From assembly GCA_946482545.1 (NCBI GenBank), contig CAMLRX010000024.1:1-44967 (forward strand): a stretch of DNA of 44,967 nucleotides, given 5' to 3'. The notes below the pieces were generated by a model, which saw nothing but the letters and a program-made list of their open reading frames with translations, made no database searches and had not been told where the DNA came from. The position numbers and the translations under genes are program-made. This DNA comes from an uncultured Flavihumibacter sp. Its GTDB lineage: Bacteria; Bacteroidota; Bacteroidia; Chitinophagales; Chitinophagaceae. Below, in pieces: positions 8,601 to 15,569 of this stretch. Each line of letters starts with the position of its first letter. Within the stretch, counting starts at the first letter, position 1.

Positions 8601-9401
8601 AAATGGGCACTGAGTTCCTCCATTACGGCGGCATACAACAAAAACAAGATTGAAAGAGTAGACAGGTTAATCAACCAGGCTTTCAACTTCATTTCCGCGC
8701 CATCGAATTACTTTGAAGTGAGCACACCATACAATACAGTATACGCTTACAGGTTCCTTGAAATGGTAAATGGTTATCCCACTTTCCTCAATGAAAAGGA
8801 GGCTTCCAACGTTACCTTTAATACAGAAGGCAATATTGCGAGCGTTGCACAAATTACCAGTCCGGATGCTATCGTAAAACTGGGCTCACTGATCCCCGTG
8901 TGGAACGGGTCTTTCCAGCAAAGTGTTCGTTACGGCAACCTGCAACTGTCGGCGCTGTTCGCATTTTATGCCGGACACAAACTTCGCAGGGATGTGCCTT
9001 CCATCAGCGGATTCACGCAGAATACCACACATATCAACGACAGGTACACCAATAGCAATACGAATACTTCCGTGCCACGACTGGAGCTGGATTACCCTGA
9101 TATTGCGGCCAGCAGTTCACACGCGAGTACGCTGAGTTCGTTGTACCGTTATGCGGATGTGCATGTGGCGGATGCCTCTTCGGTAAGGCTCAGAAACATC
9201 TCACTCTCTTATGCACTCCCCACTGGCTATTCAGGCTGGCTGCGCACCAACAGTGTGAAGATCACCGCCCAGGTGAACAACCTCTGGTTGTGGAGCGCCG
9301 CGGGTGATGATATTGATCCGGAAACGTATAGTCTGAACAGCGGAACCCGTTCCCTGCCTTCACCCAAATCGTTCCTGGTAGGGGTGCAGATTGGTTTTTA
9401 A
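5667..9401 (+). CDS. SusC/RagA TonB-dependent receptor with STN domain
   Basis: Outer-membrane TonB-dependent transporter of 1244 residues. After the export signal (hydrophobic core FTAFFLFAFSMHICASGVSQ, about 36-55) come an STN domain (about 58-128, ISYRARQVALEKLFPV to TIFIKK) that signals to FecR, a carboxypeptidase-regulatory-like beta domain (about 147-205), a TonB-box region (DDVSVTSDGF), the plug (LVIDGLPTEGD, IESVTVLKDAAASSIYGARS, GVIVITTK) and a beta barrel ending in the aromatic residue of GVQIGF. The long n-region before MRFTAFF (ATG 5766 as alternative start) is common in Chitinophagaceae relatives, so 5667 is kept. SusD follows after 18 bases. The imported substrate is not evident; downstream protease genes suggest peptides, which is inference. 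Confidence 0.95.
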   Translation: MFFTTFRNLGVLCAGNNSANGSGLRLSAKTYRVMRFTAFFLFAFSMHICASGVSQQISYRARQVALEKLFPVIKQQTGYLVLYNPDLLAAKPLVSVEASNMPLKSFLDQAFKGTGLTYFMENKTIFIKKATLSSAPNVVEAGEVPLVKGTITTHEGLPLASVSIRVKGTDKGTLTNEQGSFSLKNVPENGTLVISSIGYESIEIPVSRAMGGVKGGTRGLMYAAVEGEQLNMVVCLTQAAVLFDDVSVTSDGFRTMPLERTTGASSKVTNEQLNAHLNTNLAAALEGKVAGLSFYKNSLQLRGTATFSSLNVGTTPLLVIDGLPTEGDISQINPYDIESVTVLKDAAASSIYGARSANGVIVITTKQAAKGKTTVSFNVDRFITERPDLSKMHYASTSDLIDYETAVYNRELRRTGSATALFNAYGNFRNGTIRYYSPLYALFRKEAAGQLSKTELDATINSWRNNDYMQEYHDEVWQNEVRQRYNVALSSGSEKASTYFSLNFDQNDARIKYNTSENLNLYLKSSFHSKKAFTATFGVNTQYSKYVSTATDLNEYTIQERYARILDENGNKVYSPYVNLSDGFSSGGGMNSAVADTILTKSVLKPVYFNVLDELQNGRTTTRGLNIRAFADFNVKLPLGFKYNLKFQVERESAQQENYIGPDAYKMRYLHNVMTSYDATANRYTNNVPNGGRYYQFATSRSNYTFRNQLDYDRSFDIGGRSNEFSALAAFEMRESFVPRANGELRYGYDPVTLTSQVIDWERLSQTGVSSYLYNGNKTISYLPGRVQTETKHRFVSVMGNFGYTFDGRFSLTGSFRIDQADLFGTDPKYRYRPMWSTGLAWNASKDPLLNNIDWLSYLKVRMTYGVNGNVDQTSSALITAALRNDNLFPALQYLVPTLPNPKLRWEKSETVNTGFDFGVWKNKLTGSLELYYKYSSDLLTQMDLDPTVGASSQTVNNGAMSNRGVELSLRSTWFEKGKWALSSSITAAYNKNKIERVDRLINQAFNFISAPSNYFEVSTPYNTVYAYRFLEMVNGYPTFLNEKEASNVTFNTEGNIASVAQITSPDAIVKLGSLIPVWNGSFQQSVRYGNLQLSALFAFYAGHKLRRDVPSISGFTQNTTHINDRYTNSNTNTSVPRLELDYPDIAASSSHASTLSSLYRYADVHVADASSVRLRNISLSYALPTGYSGWLRTNSVKITAQVNNLWLWSAAGDDIDPETYSLNSGTRSLPSPKSFLVGVQIGF

Positions 9402-9419
9402 CTTTCAAAAGAAGCAACA

Positions 9420-10844
9420 ATGAAAAGAAACATAATATACCTCTTTTTGCTGATGACGCTTTTCAGCTCCTGCAAAAAATACCTTGACCTGGTGCCGAAA
9501 GGAAAGATTGTGCTGGAAGATGCAGAAGACTTCCACAAACTCGTATCGTTCCCCAACAGGGGGTATGCCACCAACCAGTTCATGTACCTGGTAGATGATT
9601 ACTGGATGCGGGAATCTTACGTGATCGGTCAAACGAAAACGACGGATATCTTCAATTTTACCTACGATTCATCCGTAAGCAGGGTAGTGCGTTTTACGAC
9701 CTCTTCCCTTTACAACCGGGTGTACGTGTACATCAACCAGTGGAACATGATCATTGACGGGGTAGACGACAGCAAAGGTCCCGATTCACTGAAAACACTC
9801 GCTAAGGCGGAAGCCCGCATATTCAGGGCATTCGATCATTTCCTGCTGGTGAATACCTTCGCGAAACATTACAACGCGGCCACGGCTGAAACCGATGGCG
9901 GTATCTGCATCATGGACAAATACGACCTGGAAGCGAAGCCGGTGAAAGCTTCCATTGCGGAAGTGTACCGTTTCGTAGAAAAAGATATCGACGAGTCCAT
10001 CCCTCACCTCCAGGCTTCTCCTGCCGATCCTTATCATCCTTCGATCGCTTTCGCTTACGCGCTGAAAGCAAAGGTGCACCTGTTCAAGAAAGAATTCGAA
10101 AAAGCCGAAGCGGCGGCGCTCAAATCGCTGGAGTACAATAACGTTATTTTCGACCTGGTGGATTATGCCGCCAAAGGTGGACCCACTGCGATAAAAATGC
10201 CAGCGGGTACCAACCCGGAAATCCTGAGCATCATGTTCATGACCGGTTACACCGAGATGAATATCGCATACAGCCAGAATTTCAGTCCGGAACTCCGGAA
10301 CCTTTTCGGTGCCACCGATGCACGGTTCAAACTTTTTTACAACACCACCAACGCTTCTTTTCTCGACATTGGTGCGGGTACAACATACTGGTCTGCAAGG
10401 CATACCGATTATTTCTACCCTTCCGTGGGGATGCGCACACCAGAAGTGTACCTGATGCTGGCGGAATGTTATGCCAGAAGAGGGGCGCTCGACAAAGCCA
10501 TGGAAACACTGAACCTGCTGCGTTCCAAAAGAATCACCAGCGCCGCGGATGCTATATTGCCCACCCCGGCTACGGAAGTGGAAACAGTAAAACTCATCAT
10601 CAACGAACGCAGGCGGGAAATGGTGCACGGCTTTAACCGCTTCTGGGACCTGAGAAGGTTCAATACAGAACCGGCTTACGCCAAAACGCTGGAACGTAAG
10701 TTCCCGATCGTAAGTACCGCGGTGCCGCAGCAAACCTATACCTTGCCACCGGGTTCTCAACTGTACACCCTGCCTTTCGCGCAGGACGTGTTGAAGCAAA
10801 ACCCGGGACTCACCATCAATACCAACGACGAGCTGCCCTGGTAA
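9420..10844 (+). CDS. SusD/RagB family nutrient-binding lipoprotein
   Basis: Surface lipoprotein of 474 residues that caps the partner SusC barrel and binds substrate. A lipobox ends at Cys18 (LLMTLFSSC), followed by KKYLDLVPKG, the usual SusD N-terminus. The tetratricopeptide-like helical core includes AEARIFRAFDHFLLVNTFAKHY at about 125-145 and SIAFAYALKAKVHLFKKEFE. The C-terminal SusD signature is present: RTPEVYLMLAECYARRG, then NERRREMVHGFNRFWDLRRF near residue 400. It is short compared with SusD proteins for complex glycans (500-650), as is common for pairs linked to ECF/FecR regulators. It is translated immediately after the SusC gene. Confidence 0.94.
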   Translation: MKRNIIYLFLLMTLFSSCKKYLDLVPKGKIVLEDAEDFHKLVSFPNRGYATNQFMYLVDDYWMRESYVIGQTKTTDIFNFTYDSSVSRVVRFTTSSLYNRVYVYINQWNMIIDGVDDSKGPDSLKTLAKAEARIFRAFDHFLLVNTFAKHYNAATAETDGGICIMDKYDLEAKPVKASIAEVYRFVEKDIDESIPHLQASPADPYHPSIAFAYALKAKVHLFKKEFEKAEAAALKSLEYNNVIFDLVDYAAKGGPTAIKMPAGTNPEILSIMFMTGYTEMNIAYSQNFSPELRNLFGATDARFKLFYNTTNASFLDIGAGTTYWSARHTDYFYPSVGMRTPEVYLMLAECYARRGALDKAMETLNLLRSKRITSAADAILPTPATEVETVKLIINERRREMVHGFNRFWDLRRFNTEPAYAKTLERKFPIVSTAVPQQTYTLPPGSQLYTLPFAQDVLKQNPGLTINTNDELPW

Positions 10845-10865
10845 AATAACGATCCCTTGTTTTAT

Positions 10866-10894
10866 AGCGGTGCCGGGTGGCACCTGGCACCGCT
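10866..10894 (+). terminator. Hairpin between susD and metalloprotease genes
   Basis: Perfect 9-base stem AGCGGTGCC/GGCACCGCT (10866-10874 with 10886-10894) and an 11-base loop, followed by a weak T stretch. It may be an attenuator or mRNA-processing site between susD and the protease gene rather than a full terminator. Its presence also argues against translation starting at the upstream in-frame ATG at 10870. Confidence 0.45.
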
Positions 10895-10917
10895 TTACCT
10901 TAAAATATCTGTTAGTT

Positions 10918-13371
10918 ATGTTGCAACGTTTTGCATTTGTATGTTTTGTGTGTGTCGCGTTTTGTTTGCCGGTATATGCCCAGGCTCCCGTGCTGGGGGC
11001 CGGGGGCGATACCACCGCTAAACCCGTGGTGGCCAAGCTGCGTCCTTACGATAAGGTCATCACCGCCTCTGCGGTTTCTAAGTATGGCCTGTTCGGGGTG
11101 CATGAAGTGGATGGCAGGTGGTTTTTCGAAATACCGGATTCGTTGATGGGACGTGATATGCTGGCCGTAACCCGTTATACCGCCACGCCACAGGGTGGAA
11201 AAGTGTATGGGGGAGAGGAAGTGAACAGGCAAAGCATCTTTTTCGAAAAAACAAAGCACAACAAAATATTGCTCCGCGTGCGGGTGTACACCCAGGATGT
11301 GAAGGATTCGGCACAGGCCATCGCAGCCGCCGTGCGCAACAGTGATGTAATGCCCATCGTATTCGCCTTTGATGTAAAAGCGGAGAACAAAGCAGGCAAC
11401 GCGATCGTGATAGATGTAACGGATTTCTTCCGGAAAGAAAGCCAGGTGGTTTCTTTCCCCAATGAACTGAAAACCGAAAAGAAACTGAACAGCTTCGCGG
11501 ACGATAAATCTTTCCTCGACAACATCAAAGTGTTCCCCATCAACGTGGAGGTGCATACCACGAAAACTTATGCCGCCACCAATGGTGTGTTTCCCGCAGC
11601 AGGAACAGGCTTCGTTACCCTTCAACTGAATACTTCTATCGTATTGTTGCCGAAAGTGCCGATGCGCAAAAGGTTCTTCGATGAAAGAGTAGGCTTCTTC
11701 GCCGAAAGTTTTACCCTGTTCGACGATGAGGCGCAAAGTGTGGAAAAATCTTATTTTATTCAGCGCTACAGGCTGGAACCGAAAGAGGAAGACATGGCGC
11801 AATACAGAAAGGGGATACTGGTAGAACCGAAGAAAAAGATCACTTACTACATTGATCCCGCCACGCCCCGCAAATGGGTGCCATACCTGATTGCAGGGGT
11901 GAACGACTGGAATGTTGCTTTTGAACAGGCCGGTTTCCGCAATGCCATTGAAGCGAAGGAATGGCCTGCAGGTGATAGCACCATGAGCCTTGAAGACGCG
12001 CGCTTCTCCGTGATACGTTATTATGCTTCAGATATTCCCAATGCTTATGGTCCGCGCATTACCGACCCGAGAAGCGGAGAGATCATCGAAAGCCATGTGG
12101 GCTGGTACCACAATATCATGCAATTGTTGCAGGGTTGGTATATGGTGCAGGTGGCCGCCGTGGATCCCCGTGCCAGGAAAATGGTGCTGGACGATGAATT
12201 GATGGGTGAACTGGTGCGTTTTGTGTCGTCCCATGAAATTGGTCATACCATAGGATTGCGGCACAATATGGGCGCCAGCAGCGCCACGCCGGTGGAAAAA
12301 CTCCGCGATAAGGCCTGGGTGGAAAAGAACGGGCACACCGTGTCCATCATGGACTACGCGCGTTTCAACTATGTGGCGCAGCCCGAAGACAGCATAGGAA
12401 CAAAAGGGATATACCCGCGGATCGGTAGCTACGACAAATGGGCCATCGAATGGGGCTACCGCTATTTCCCCGGAACGGAAGACGCATTCACAGAGAAAAA
12501 AATCTTGCAGAAAATGATCGTGGATACACTGGCTGCTCACCCCGAATTATGGTTCGGCGGAGAAGGCAAAACGATTGATCCGCGCAGCCAGACCGAAGAC
12601 CTGGGCGATGATCCGGTAAAGGCCAGCACCTACGGCATCCTGAACCTGAAAAGAATTATTCCGCACCTGATGGAATGGACCGCTGAAGAAGGAGATATGT
12701 ACAACCACCTGCAGAAGATGTATGTAAATGTGGGCAGGCAGTTTTCACGTTACCTGTACCATGTGAACAAGAACCTCAATGGCGTGTACATCACACAAAA
12801 AAGTACGGAACAGCCCGGAGCCGTTTATGTGCAGGTGCCTGCTGATCGGTTGCGCGCCAGCATCGCGTTCTTCGGAGAACAGGTACTTACACCACCTTTA
12901 TGGTATTACGACAGCGCTATCCTCAGTAAGTTGAACATCGATCCAGCGAAGGAAATATATACCCTTCAAAACCAGTTCCTCAATATCCTGCTGAATCAGA
13001 ACATGATGGCGAACCTCCTCGATAAGTCCGCCGTTACCACCGATGTGTATCCGCTGGATGAATACCTTAACGACCTGAAAAAATATTGCTGGAAACCGCT
13101 TTCGGGCAACACCTTCGAAACTATGTTACAGCGTGCGCTGGAACGTTCGTATGTAGAGCGGCTCTCGCAGATCGCGATCGGCAAAAAAGTACAGGAACTC
13201 GGGACCAGCACGCAGACCGACAGAAGTGACGTGCGCCTTTATGTGCGCAAGCACCTTGCTGCTTTACAAAAAGACCTGAAGAGCATGAAAACAAAAGGCG
13301 AAATCAACGAACTGCACCGCAAAGAAATGATCAGGCTGATCGCATCGGTGCTTTCGTTCCGCCATTCCTGA
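10918..13371 (+). CDS. Secreted zinc-dependent metalloprotease (DUF5117/DUF4953 type)
   Basis: Large exported metallopeptidase of 817 residues. The ATG at 10918 gives a clean signal peptide (MLQRFAFVCFVCVAFCLPVYAQ); the frame is open to 10870 but that segment is a hairpin. An N-terminal DUF5118/DUF5117-like region occupies about 40-330. The catalytic part carries SHEIGHTIGLRHNMGAS, a zinc motif of the HExxHxxGxxH type, with H439, E440 and H443 as the core. SIMDYARFNYVAQ follows shortly after, placing a Met-turn-like SIMDY downstream as in metzincins. This family is frequent in Bacteroidota but its substrates are poorly known. It follows an ECF/FecR-controlled SusC/SusD pair, suggesting that it makes peptides for import or processes proteins at the envelope (inference). 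Confidence 0.92.
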   Translation: MLQRFAFVCFVCVAFCLPVYAQAPVLGAGGDTTAKPVVAKLRPYDKVITASAVSKYGLFGVHEVDGRWFFEIPDSLMGRDMLAVTRYTATPQGGKVYGGEEVNRQSIFFEKTKHNKILLRVRVYTQDVKDSAQAIAAAVRNSDVMPIVFAFDVKAENKAGNAIVIDVTDFFRKESQVVSFPNELKTEKKLNSFADDKSFLDNIKVFPINVEVHTTKTYAATNGVFPAAGTGFVTLQLNTSIVLLPKVPMRKRFFDERVGFFAESFTLFDDEAQSVEKSYFIQRYRLEPKEEDMAQYRKGILVEPKKKITYYIDPATPRKWVPYLIAGVNDWNVAFEQAGFRNAIEAKEWPAGDSTMSLEDARFSVIRYYASDIPNAYGPRITDPRSGEIIESHVGWYHNIMQLLQGWYMVQVAAVDPRARKMVLDDELMGELVRFVSSHEIGHTIGLRHNMGASSATPVEKLRDKAWVEKNGHTVSIMDYARFNYVAQPEDSIGTKGIYPRIGSYDKWAIEWGYRYFPGTEDAFTEKKILQKMIVDTLAAHPELWFGGEGKTIDPRSQTEDLGDDPVKASTYGILNLKRIIPHLMEWTAEEGDMYNHLQKMYVNVGRQFSRYLYHVNKNLNGVYITQKSTEQPGAVYVQVPADRLRASIAFFGEQVLTPPLWYYDSAILSKLNIDPAKEIYTLQNQFLNILLNQNMMANLLDKSAVTTDVYPLDEYLNDLKKYCWKPLSGNTFETMLQRALERSYVERLSQIAIGKKVQELGTSTQTDRSDVRLYVRKHLAALQKDLKSMKTKGEINELHRKEMIRLIASVLSFRHS

Positions 13372-13389
13372 TACCTAACAATATAGAAT

Positions 13390-14121
13390 ATGCGAAAAAT
13401 TACAGGAATACTTTTGTTGTTGTGCATGCAGCAGTCCTTAACTGCACAACACGTATTCAAACTTGTATTCACGGTTTACCAGTCGCCATTGGGTGATAGC
13501 GCCACAATTTTCTACCACCCCAGGGGGCTTGATAAGGAAACAAAACCCTTCCTGAAGGCCCGTGTTTTACTGGGCGATACAGTGGGCTGGAAACGACAGG
13601 AGGTGCCACTGCTCCGCACCGACAGCGGCTGCTACGGAAAATTTGTACTGCCTGCCAATACGCTTCGCCTGTTCATTCACCTGGAAGAACCGGGCAACAG
13701 CGGGAAAGAAGAGTTCCATTCCTGGCCAATATATGGAGCCGATAAAAAAGCCGTTGCCGGAAGCTGGGCGCTGGACGCGTTCACCCGCTGCGCTATGTTG
13801 AAACGTCCATCGGATCCCGAACTTAAAACTAGTGAAATGCTTGATCCGGCTTCGGCACTCGCTGCACTGGACCGAGAGTATTCCATTCATCCCGCCAGTT
13901 TTCCCGCGTACGTGAAGGAGTGGGCACAGCTCGCTGCCATGGTTCATCCGGAAACAAAAAATGCCATCATTGAAGCAAGGCTGAATACTTTTCCAGGGAA
14001 AGAAACGCTGCCACTGAACTGGGTGCGGAACATCTACCAGGTGAAAAAAGAAATACTTCATGCCAACGCAACTGAGCTGGTGGAATGGGAACAATACATC
14101 CGATTAAAGAAAGACCAATAA
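13390..14121 (+). CDS. Secreted protein of unknown function
   Basis: Protein of 243 residues with a signal peptide (MRKITGILLLLCMQQSLTAQ). The mature part opens with a beta-rich segment (VFKLVFTVYQSPLGDSATIFYH ends about residue 41, followed by PRGLDKETKP), then charged helices to the end (EYSIHPASFPAYVKEWAQLA, WVRNIYQVKKEIL). I do not recognise a named domain. The N-terminal part loosely recalls the region that precedes the thioredoxin fold in long TlpA-like proteins of this phylum, but no CxxC motif or thioredoxin fold follows. It starts 18 bases after the metalloprotease gene and is the last gene before a strong terminator, so it is probably co-transcribed and may assist the protease or the SusC/D pair. 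Confidence 0.75.
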   Translation: MRKITGILLLLCMQQSLTAQHVFKLVFTVYQSPLGDSATIFYHPRGLDKETKPFLKARVLLGDTVGWKRQEVPLLRTDSGCYGKFVLPANTLRLFIHLEEPGNSGKEEFHSWPIYGADKKAVAGSWALDAFTRCAMLKRPSDPELKTSEMLDPASALAALDREYSIHPASFPAYVKEWAQLAAMVHPETKNAIIEARLNTFPGKETLPLNWVRNIYQVKKEILHANATELVEWEQYIRLKKDQ

Positions 14122-14143
14122 TAGTTGTGCCCTGTTCATCTGA

Positions 14144-14188
14144 AACGGCCCCATTCTGTGCTTAAGCATCGGATGGGGCCGTTGTTTT
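14144..14188 (+). terminator. Rho-independent terminator of the sigma/SusCD/protease locus
   Basis: Perfect 11-base stem AACGGCCCCAT/ATGGGGCCGTT (14144-14154 with 14173-14183); the 18-base loop itself contains the palindrome TGCTTAAGCA. The stem is followed by TTGTTTT on the plus strand. No T run on the minus side, so it serves the genes that end at 14121. Confidence 0.85.
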
Positions 14189-14202
14189 GGTGCAGCTTTT
14201 TT

Positions 14203-15432
14203 TTAATTAATGGGCAGTCCGTCTTTTCTCATGCCTTCCATAATCAGGGCATGGTAAATGTAGTCCATCGTTGTTTGGGGCGCGTTGGGTACATTAAACT
14301 GGTAAGGTTTAAAATGGGCCTGTCCATCTTCGAGGATCGTTGCGTTCGGATCTTTCGTAATCCATTGGTGAAGGGCATTTGCATGTTTGCCGGTATAAAT
14401 ACCATTCACGATAAGCCCGCTCCCGCTCCACCATATTGGCGTGGTGCCCACCCCAACGGTATGGGAAATTTCATGCATCGAAGTGCCGGGATTCATATAC
14501 ACTCTTCCGCTGCCAAAACGGATATTGCCGTTGATGGAACCGTCCGCGGTAGGTACAGTTGTATTGTATTCCACGGTGATCACCTTGTTGATGTTCGTGT
14601 ATATATTATAATAATGAATGGCGATATTCATGGCTGCTTCAATTTTCTGGTACGCGTCGGTTTCATCGGCTGTGGGATTGGCTTTCCGCTGTATGGTATA
14701 ACGTACATTGCCGCCGGCGATGGTCGTGAAGATAAACTGGTTGCCATAGCCTGTTCCACCTGCGTTGATGGCAAATGAGCGTCCGTAGTAAGTTGTGTTG
14801 GGCGTAAGTCCCGTCATTTCGCAGGTATAATTTCGTACATCCTCAGTGATCGAAATTTTAGTGCCTGTTTCAACAGTAGGCATGGGTGAAGTGCTGAAAC
14901 AAACACCTTTGCTCTGTACCGGGCTGCCTCCGTCTGACACGATTGTTCCGCCAAATCTCGCTACGTTAGCGCCGATGATAATGGTGGAATCTGTTCTCAT
15001 TTCAGGCGTGGCGATTGTAGCGGTTTTGGCGGAAAGTTCATTCCCGTAAACGATGCCATTTCTTGTTTCCGCGTATGCGCGGAAGTAGTAGGTGGTATTG
15101 GCGCTCAGTCCTGATAGTACAGCCGTGAAAGTGCCATCGCCCGAAACGGAGGATGCGCCGGCTTTATTGGTACTGATGGTGGGGTTGGGAGCTGTTCCCC
15201 AGCAAACGCCGCGGTCGGTAATGCTTACGTTGCCCGGGTGGTCCACTTTGCCGCCGGTTGTAATGCTGGTAGTGGTAAAGGCGGAAGGTAAAGTTGTACT
15301 GATGGCGGGTAATATCAGTGCAGGCTGCACAATTGGCGGGGGCTGGTTGCCGGCCGGTTCTTTCGAACAGGAACTGATCAGGTAAAAGCAACAAAGCAGG
15401 CATAAAATGGTCCTGGAAGTAATGGTGGTCAT
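14203..15432 (-). CDS. Lipoprotein with FN3-like repeats and a C-terminal HExxH domain
   Basis: Protein of 409 residues with a lipobox ending at Cys22 (CFYLISSC), then a Pro-rich linker. Two fibronectin-III-like repeats follow at about 45-140 (TGGKVDHPGNVSITDRGVCW ... LSGLSANTTYYFRAYA) and 145-240 (FGGTIVSDGGSPVQSKGVCF ... LTPNTTYYGRSFA). The C-terminal domain (about 245-409) carries MHEISHTVGVG, where H320, E321 and H324 form an HExxH zinc-type motif, followed by a Trp/Tyr-rich tail. It could be a small metallopeptidase or an enzyme-like surface-binding module; the third zinc ligand is not obvious. It lies downstream of the hybrid regulator on the same strand with 137 bases between them, and might belong to the xylan locus or be independent. 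Confidence 0.82.
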   Translation of the reverse strand: MTTITSRTILCLLCCFYLISSCSKEPAGNQPPPIVQPALILPAISTTLPSAFTTTSITTGGKVDHPGNVSITDRGVCWGTAPNPTISTNKAGASSVSGDGTFTAVLSGLSANTTYYFRAYAETRNGIVYGNELSAKTATIATPEMRTDSTIIIGANVARFGGTIVSDGGSPVQSKGVCFSTSPMPTVETGTKISITEDVRNYTCEMTGLTPNTTYYGRSFAINAGGTGYGNQFIFTTIAGGNVRYTIQRKANPTADETDAYQKIEAAMNIAIHYYNIYTNINKVITVEYNTTVPTADGSINGNIRFGSGRVYMNPGTSMHEISHTVGVGTTPIWWSGSGLIVNGIYTGKHANALHQWITKDPNATILEDGQAHFKPYQFNVPNAPQTTMDYIYHALIMEGMRKDGLPIN

Positions 15433-15569
15433 AGCAGTTAAAGATTTAGCGGGGGTTCTGGATAAGTTTTATTGAACCACGCCGTTTTGGCGTTGCGGCA
15501 AACATACTGCGCATAACCATACCTGTCCGGCAGGATTATGACCATCTTTTACCGGATAATTGCCGTAGT

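Noticed and set aside
9786..11036. 416-residue open frame on the minus strand
   Set aside because: Runs antisense through the susD gene; composition is His/Arg/Phe-rich as expected of a shadow frame and no family features are visible.
10912..11802. 296-residue minus-strand open frame
   Set aside because: Antisense to the metalloprotease gene, which has a signal peptide and HExxH motif; the frame here has neither start context nor domain.
14125..14778. 217-residue plus-strand open frame
   Set aside because: Starts inside the terminator region and lies antisense to the FN3/HExxH lipoprotein.
15480..15520. GC-rich inverted repeat (CGCC/GGCG) between HTCS and lipoprotein genes
   Set aside because: Only four pairs with no T run; too weak to call a terminator.
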